From: JBGAJN01 sp044224905
GTDB taxonomy: Bacteria; Verrucomicrobiota; Verrucomicrobiia; Limisphaerales; JBGAJN01
DNA length: 64,000 bases
Direction: 5' to 3'
Assembly: GCA_044224905.1 (NCBI GenBank)
Contig: JBGAJN010000002.1
Location: 744,001-808,000, forward strand
Each line of letters opens with the position of its first letter. Within the stretch, counting starts at the first letter, position 1. The notes beneath the pieces were generated by a model that had not been told where the DNA came from, ran no database searches, and saw nothing but the letters and a program-made list of their open reading frames with translations. The position numbers were made by a program, and so were the translations under genes. Shown here in pieces: positions 62,155 to 64,000 of this stretch.

Positions 62155-63303
62155 ATGTTGCCTGATATCAGATCGCTGACGCGCGATGACTTGGCGGCCC
62201 GCTTCAAGGAGTGGGGCCAACCGACGTATCGCGTCGACCAATTGCTCGAGTGGCTTTATCCCCGTCGAGCGGCCAATTGGGACGCGATGACGAACCTGCC
62301 GAAAGCGCTCCGCGAAAAGTTGCGGGAAGGTTTTTCTCTGAACGTGCTGGAACTCGTCCGCAAGCAGGGCTCGCGTGACACGACGCAGAAATTTCTCTGG
62401 CGCCTGGCGGATGGAGCGATGATCGAAAGCGTTTTGATCCCTGCGAATCCGGCGCTCTACGGCGAGGCGAGTGACCGCCACACGCTCTGCGTTTCCACGC
62501 AGGTGGGCTGCGCGTATGGCTGCAAGTTCTGCGCGAGCGGTCTCGAAGGTTGGAAACGCAACCTGCATGCGCACGAGATCATTGAGCAAGTGTTGGCGGT
62601 GGAGCGGGCGTGCAGTGCGGAAACTCCGGCTGCGAGTTCACCCGAAGCGGCCGCGGGTAAGCCCGAAGCCCGAACTTCGAAACCGGACACGCGTTTGATT
62701 AACAATCTCGTCATCATGGGCATGGGCGAGCCATTGGCGAATTACGACAATCTGCTGAAGGCGCTGCGAACGTTGAATGCGCCGTGGGGCGGGGGAATTG
62801 GCGCGCGCAAGATCACCGTGTCCACAAGCGGGCTCGCGCCGCAGATTCGTCAACTGGCCGACGAACCTTTGCAGTTCCGTTTGGCGATTTCCCTCCACGG
62901 GGCCACGGATGAGACGCGCCTTAAAATCATGCCGGTGAACAAAAAGTATCCGCTCCGCGAACTCACCGCCGCGCTGGAGTATTACCAAGCGAAGAAGGAT
63001 CGGATGATCACCTTCGAGTACATTCTCATCGCTGGTGTGAACGACTCGCTTGGTCAAGTTAAGCCGTTGGCGGATTTAGCCCGGCGTTTGAATGCGAAGG
63101 TAAATCTCATTCCCTACAATCAGGTCGAGGATTTGCCATGGGTGCGCCCAACCGAGGATGCCCAAGAGGCGTTCTTGGCCGCGCTCGAGAAACAAGATGT
63201 TACCGCCACGCTGCGTCGTGAGAAGGGTCATGATATCGATGCCGCGTGCGGGCAGTTGCGGTTGAAGACGGAACGGGAGTTGGGCGGCACACCCGAAAAA
63301 TGA
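62155..63303 (+). CDS. rlmN: Dual-specificity rRNA/tRNA adenine C2-methyltransferase RlmN
   Basis: Radical SAM enzyme that methylates A2503 of 23S rRNA and A37 of some tRNAs. The cluster motif is CAYGCKFC (Cys119, Cys123, Cys126); GMGEPLANYDN, LAISLHGA and ITFEYILIAGVNDS follow. The thiyl Cys is in DIDAACGQL near the C-terminus. A 30-residue Ala/Pro/Glu/Ser insert (about 151-180) interrupts the core between the first helix and NNLVIMGMGEP, longer than normal for this loop. 382 residues in all. It follows the heptosyltransferase gene by 94 bases. Confidence 0.96.
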   Translation: MLPDIRSLTRDDLAARFKEWGQPTYRVDQLLEWLYPRRAANWDAMTNLPKALREKLREGFSLNVLELVRKQGSRDTTQKFLWRLADGAMIESVLIPANPALYGEASDRHTLCVSTQVGCAYGCKFCASGLEGWKRNLHAHEIIEQVLAVERACSAETPAASSPEAAAGKPEARTSKPDTRLINNLVIMGMGEPLANYDNLLKALRTLNAPWGGGIGARKITVSTSGLAPQIRQLADEPLQFRLAISLHGATDETRLKIMPVNKKYPLRELTAALEYYQAKKDRMITFEYILIAGVNDSLGQVKPLADLARRLNAKVNLIPYNQVEDLPWVRPTEDAQEAFLAALEKQDVTATLRREKGHDIDAACGQLRLKTERELGGTPEK

Positions 63304-63371
63304 GGACTTACCTTCGTTGCGGGGCTGCTTGGTAACGCGATAGAATTTGATTCTCCTTCCTGCTGCCGACT

Positions 63372-64000
63372 ATGCTGAAGCCCATGCCTGCTTGGCCAAA
63401 AATCTCCGTGATCACGCCCTGTTTCAACAGCGTGCATACGATCCGTGAGACGATCGAGAGCGTTCACCAGCAGAATTATCCGAACCTCGAACACATCATC
63501 ATGGACGGCGGCTCCAAGGATGGGACGCTGGCGATCTTGCAGGCTTACCCGCATCTCAACTGGGTGTCGGAAAAGGACAGCGGCCATTTCGACGCGATGA
63601 ACAAGGGAATCGCGAAGGCCACCGGCGAGTTCATTGTCGTGCTCAACGCGGACGATTGCTTTCGGCCCGGCGTGCTGGAAAAAGTCGCCACCGCGTTCGC
63701 TGCGCATCCCGAGTGGGACGCGTTGTTTGCGGACGTGATTTATGTGGATGCGGACGGGCGTGAGATTTACCGGCGCGAGGAGGCGGTTTACGACTATGAC
63801 GTCATGCGGTTCGCGCTGGATTACGTTTGTCACCACACGTTGTTCGTGAAGCGTGCGGTGTACGAGCGCATCGGCAATTACCGGCAAAAGGATTTTTTGA
63901 ACGCTGCGGATTACGAGTTCAAGTTGCGAATGGGGAAGACGGGTTGCCGTATCGGCCATTTGCCGGAGTACGTGGTGAATTATCGTTACCACTCCCGGGG
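63372..64000 (+). CDS. Family 2 glycosyltransferase, 3' truncated by window end
   Basis: Open frame from ATG 63372 (a second in-frame ATG at 63384) to the end of the window without a stop. Translation begins MLKPMPAWPKISVITPCFN, the GT2 nucleotide-sugar-binding strand. Further blocks are ETIESVHQQNYPNLEHIIMD, GGSKDGTLAILQAY, EKDSGHFDAMNKGIAKATGE, the metal motif region VVLNADDCF, and CHHTLFVKRAVYERIGNY. This matches WcaA-type enzymes making exo- or O-polysaccharide. About 210 residues are present. The nearby LPS genes suggest an envelope polysaccharide role. Confidence 0.92.
   Translation, partial: MLKPMPAWPKISVITPCFNSVHTIRETIESVHQQNYPNLEHIIMDGGSKDGTLAILQAYPHLNWVSEKDSGHFDAMNKGIAKATGEFIVVLNADDCFRPGVLEKVATAFAAHPEWDALFADVIYVDADGREIYRREEAVYDYDVMRFALDYVCHHTLFVKRAVYERIGNYRQKDFLNAADYEFKLRMGKTGCRIGHLPEYVVNYRYHSR

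Overview
The window reads as chromosomal DNA of a Verrucomicrobiota bacterium, most likely from the soil/freshwater Pedosphaera/Limisphaerales side. Evidence: two DUF1080 (3-keto-disaccharide hydrolase type) exported proteins, a TAT-exported Gfo/Idh/MocA oxidoreductase, a PSD1-type cytochrome/DUF1549/DUF1553 protein paired with a DUF1501 protein, a giant Calx-beta/delta-60 surface protein with the C-terminal segment typical of this phylum, and lipid A genes showing a Gram-negative envelope. Base composition is GC-rich throughout. I see no phage, transposase, integrase or CRISPR array. Assignment to phylum is inference from gene content. Layout. 1-3.2 kb: 3' part of a UvrD/PcrA-like helicase, thpR, and convergent apbE. 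3.2-9.2 kb: a regulation and sugar-metabolism block (Gfo/Idh/MocA oxidoreductase, a FixL-like PAS histidine kinase with its NarL-type regulator, a PocR-AraC regulator, two DUF1080 proteins). 9.2-18.5 kb: MBL hydrolase, mutL, a cyclic-nucleotide-domain histidine kinase, tRNA-His(GTG) followed by hisH, sodA, a TetR regulator with a palindrome in its promoter, an RpoD-type sigma factor, a methyltransferase and an EEP-family hydrolase. 18.5-23.1 kb (minus strand): GNAT, membrane pyrophosphatase hppA, VOC protein, a Gly/Ser/Cys-tailed membrane protein, EVE protein. 23.4-34.3 kb: one 3601-residue secreted metzincin-like multidomain protein. 34.4-35.8 kb: YggS-type PLP protein, a small hypothetical and a lipoprotein. 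35.9-43.1 kb: a copper/silver efflux locus (two small Cys-containing exported proteins, TolC-like channel, CusB-like adaptor, CusA-like RND pump). 43.1-49.0 kb, convergent: a five-gene signalling locus (Met/His-rich outer-membrane-like protein, YfiR, CHASE8-HAMP hybrid kinase, single REC, tandem HisKA-REC-adenylate cyclase). 49.2-57.4 kb: ParC-like topoisomerase subunit, PSD1 + DUF1501 pair, alpha/beta hydrolase, solitary nuoA. 57.5-64 kb: deoxyhypusine-synthase-like protein, then lpxK, an LpxL-type acyltransferase, a WaaF-type glycosyltransferase, rlmN, and the start of a family 2 glycosyltransferase cut by the window end. The most unusual part is 35.9-49.0 kb. A Cu/Ag efflux locus abuts, sharing a TTAA stop, a signalling locus in which YfiR is paired with a CHASE8-HAMP receptor whose output is histidine kinase/REC rather than GGDEF. 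Its last gene couples two ATPase-less copies of the neighbour kinase's dimerisation domain to a REC and an adenylate cyclase. A metal/redox-sensing phosphorelay ending in cAMP is inferred; a separate kinase at 12.1-13.2 kb carries a canonical cyclic-nucleotide pocket and could be a reader. A second theme is in-frame, repeat-derived low-complexity linkers inside conserved housekeeping genes (helicase, mutL, rlmN).
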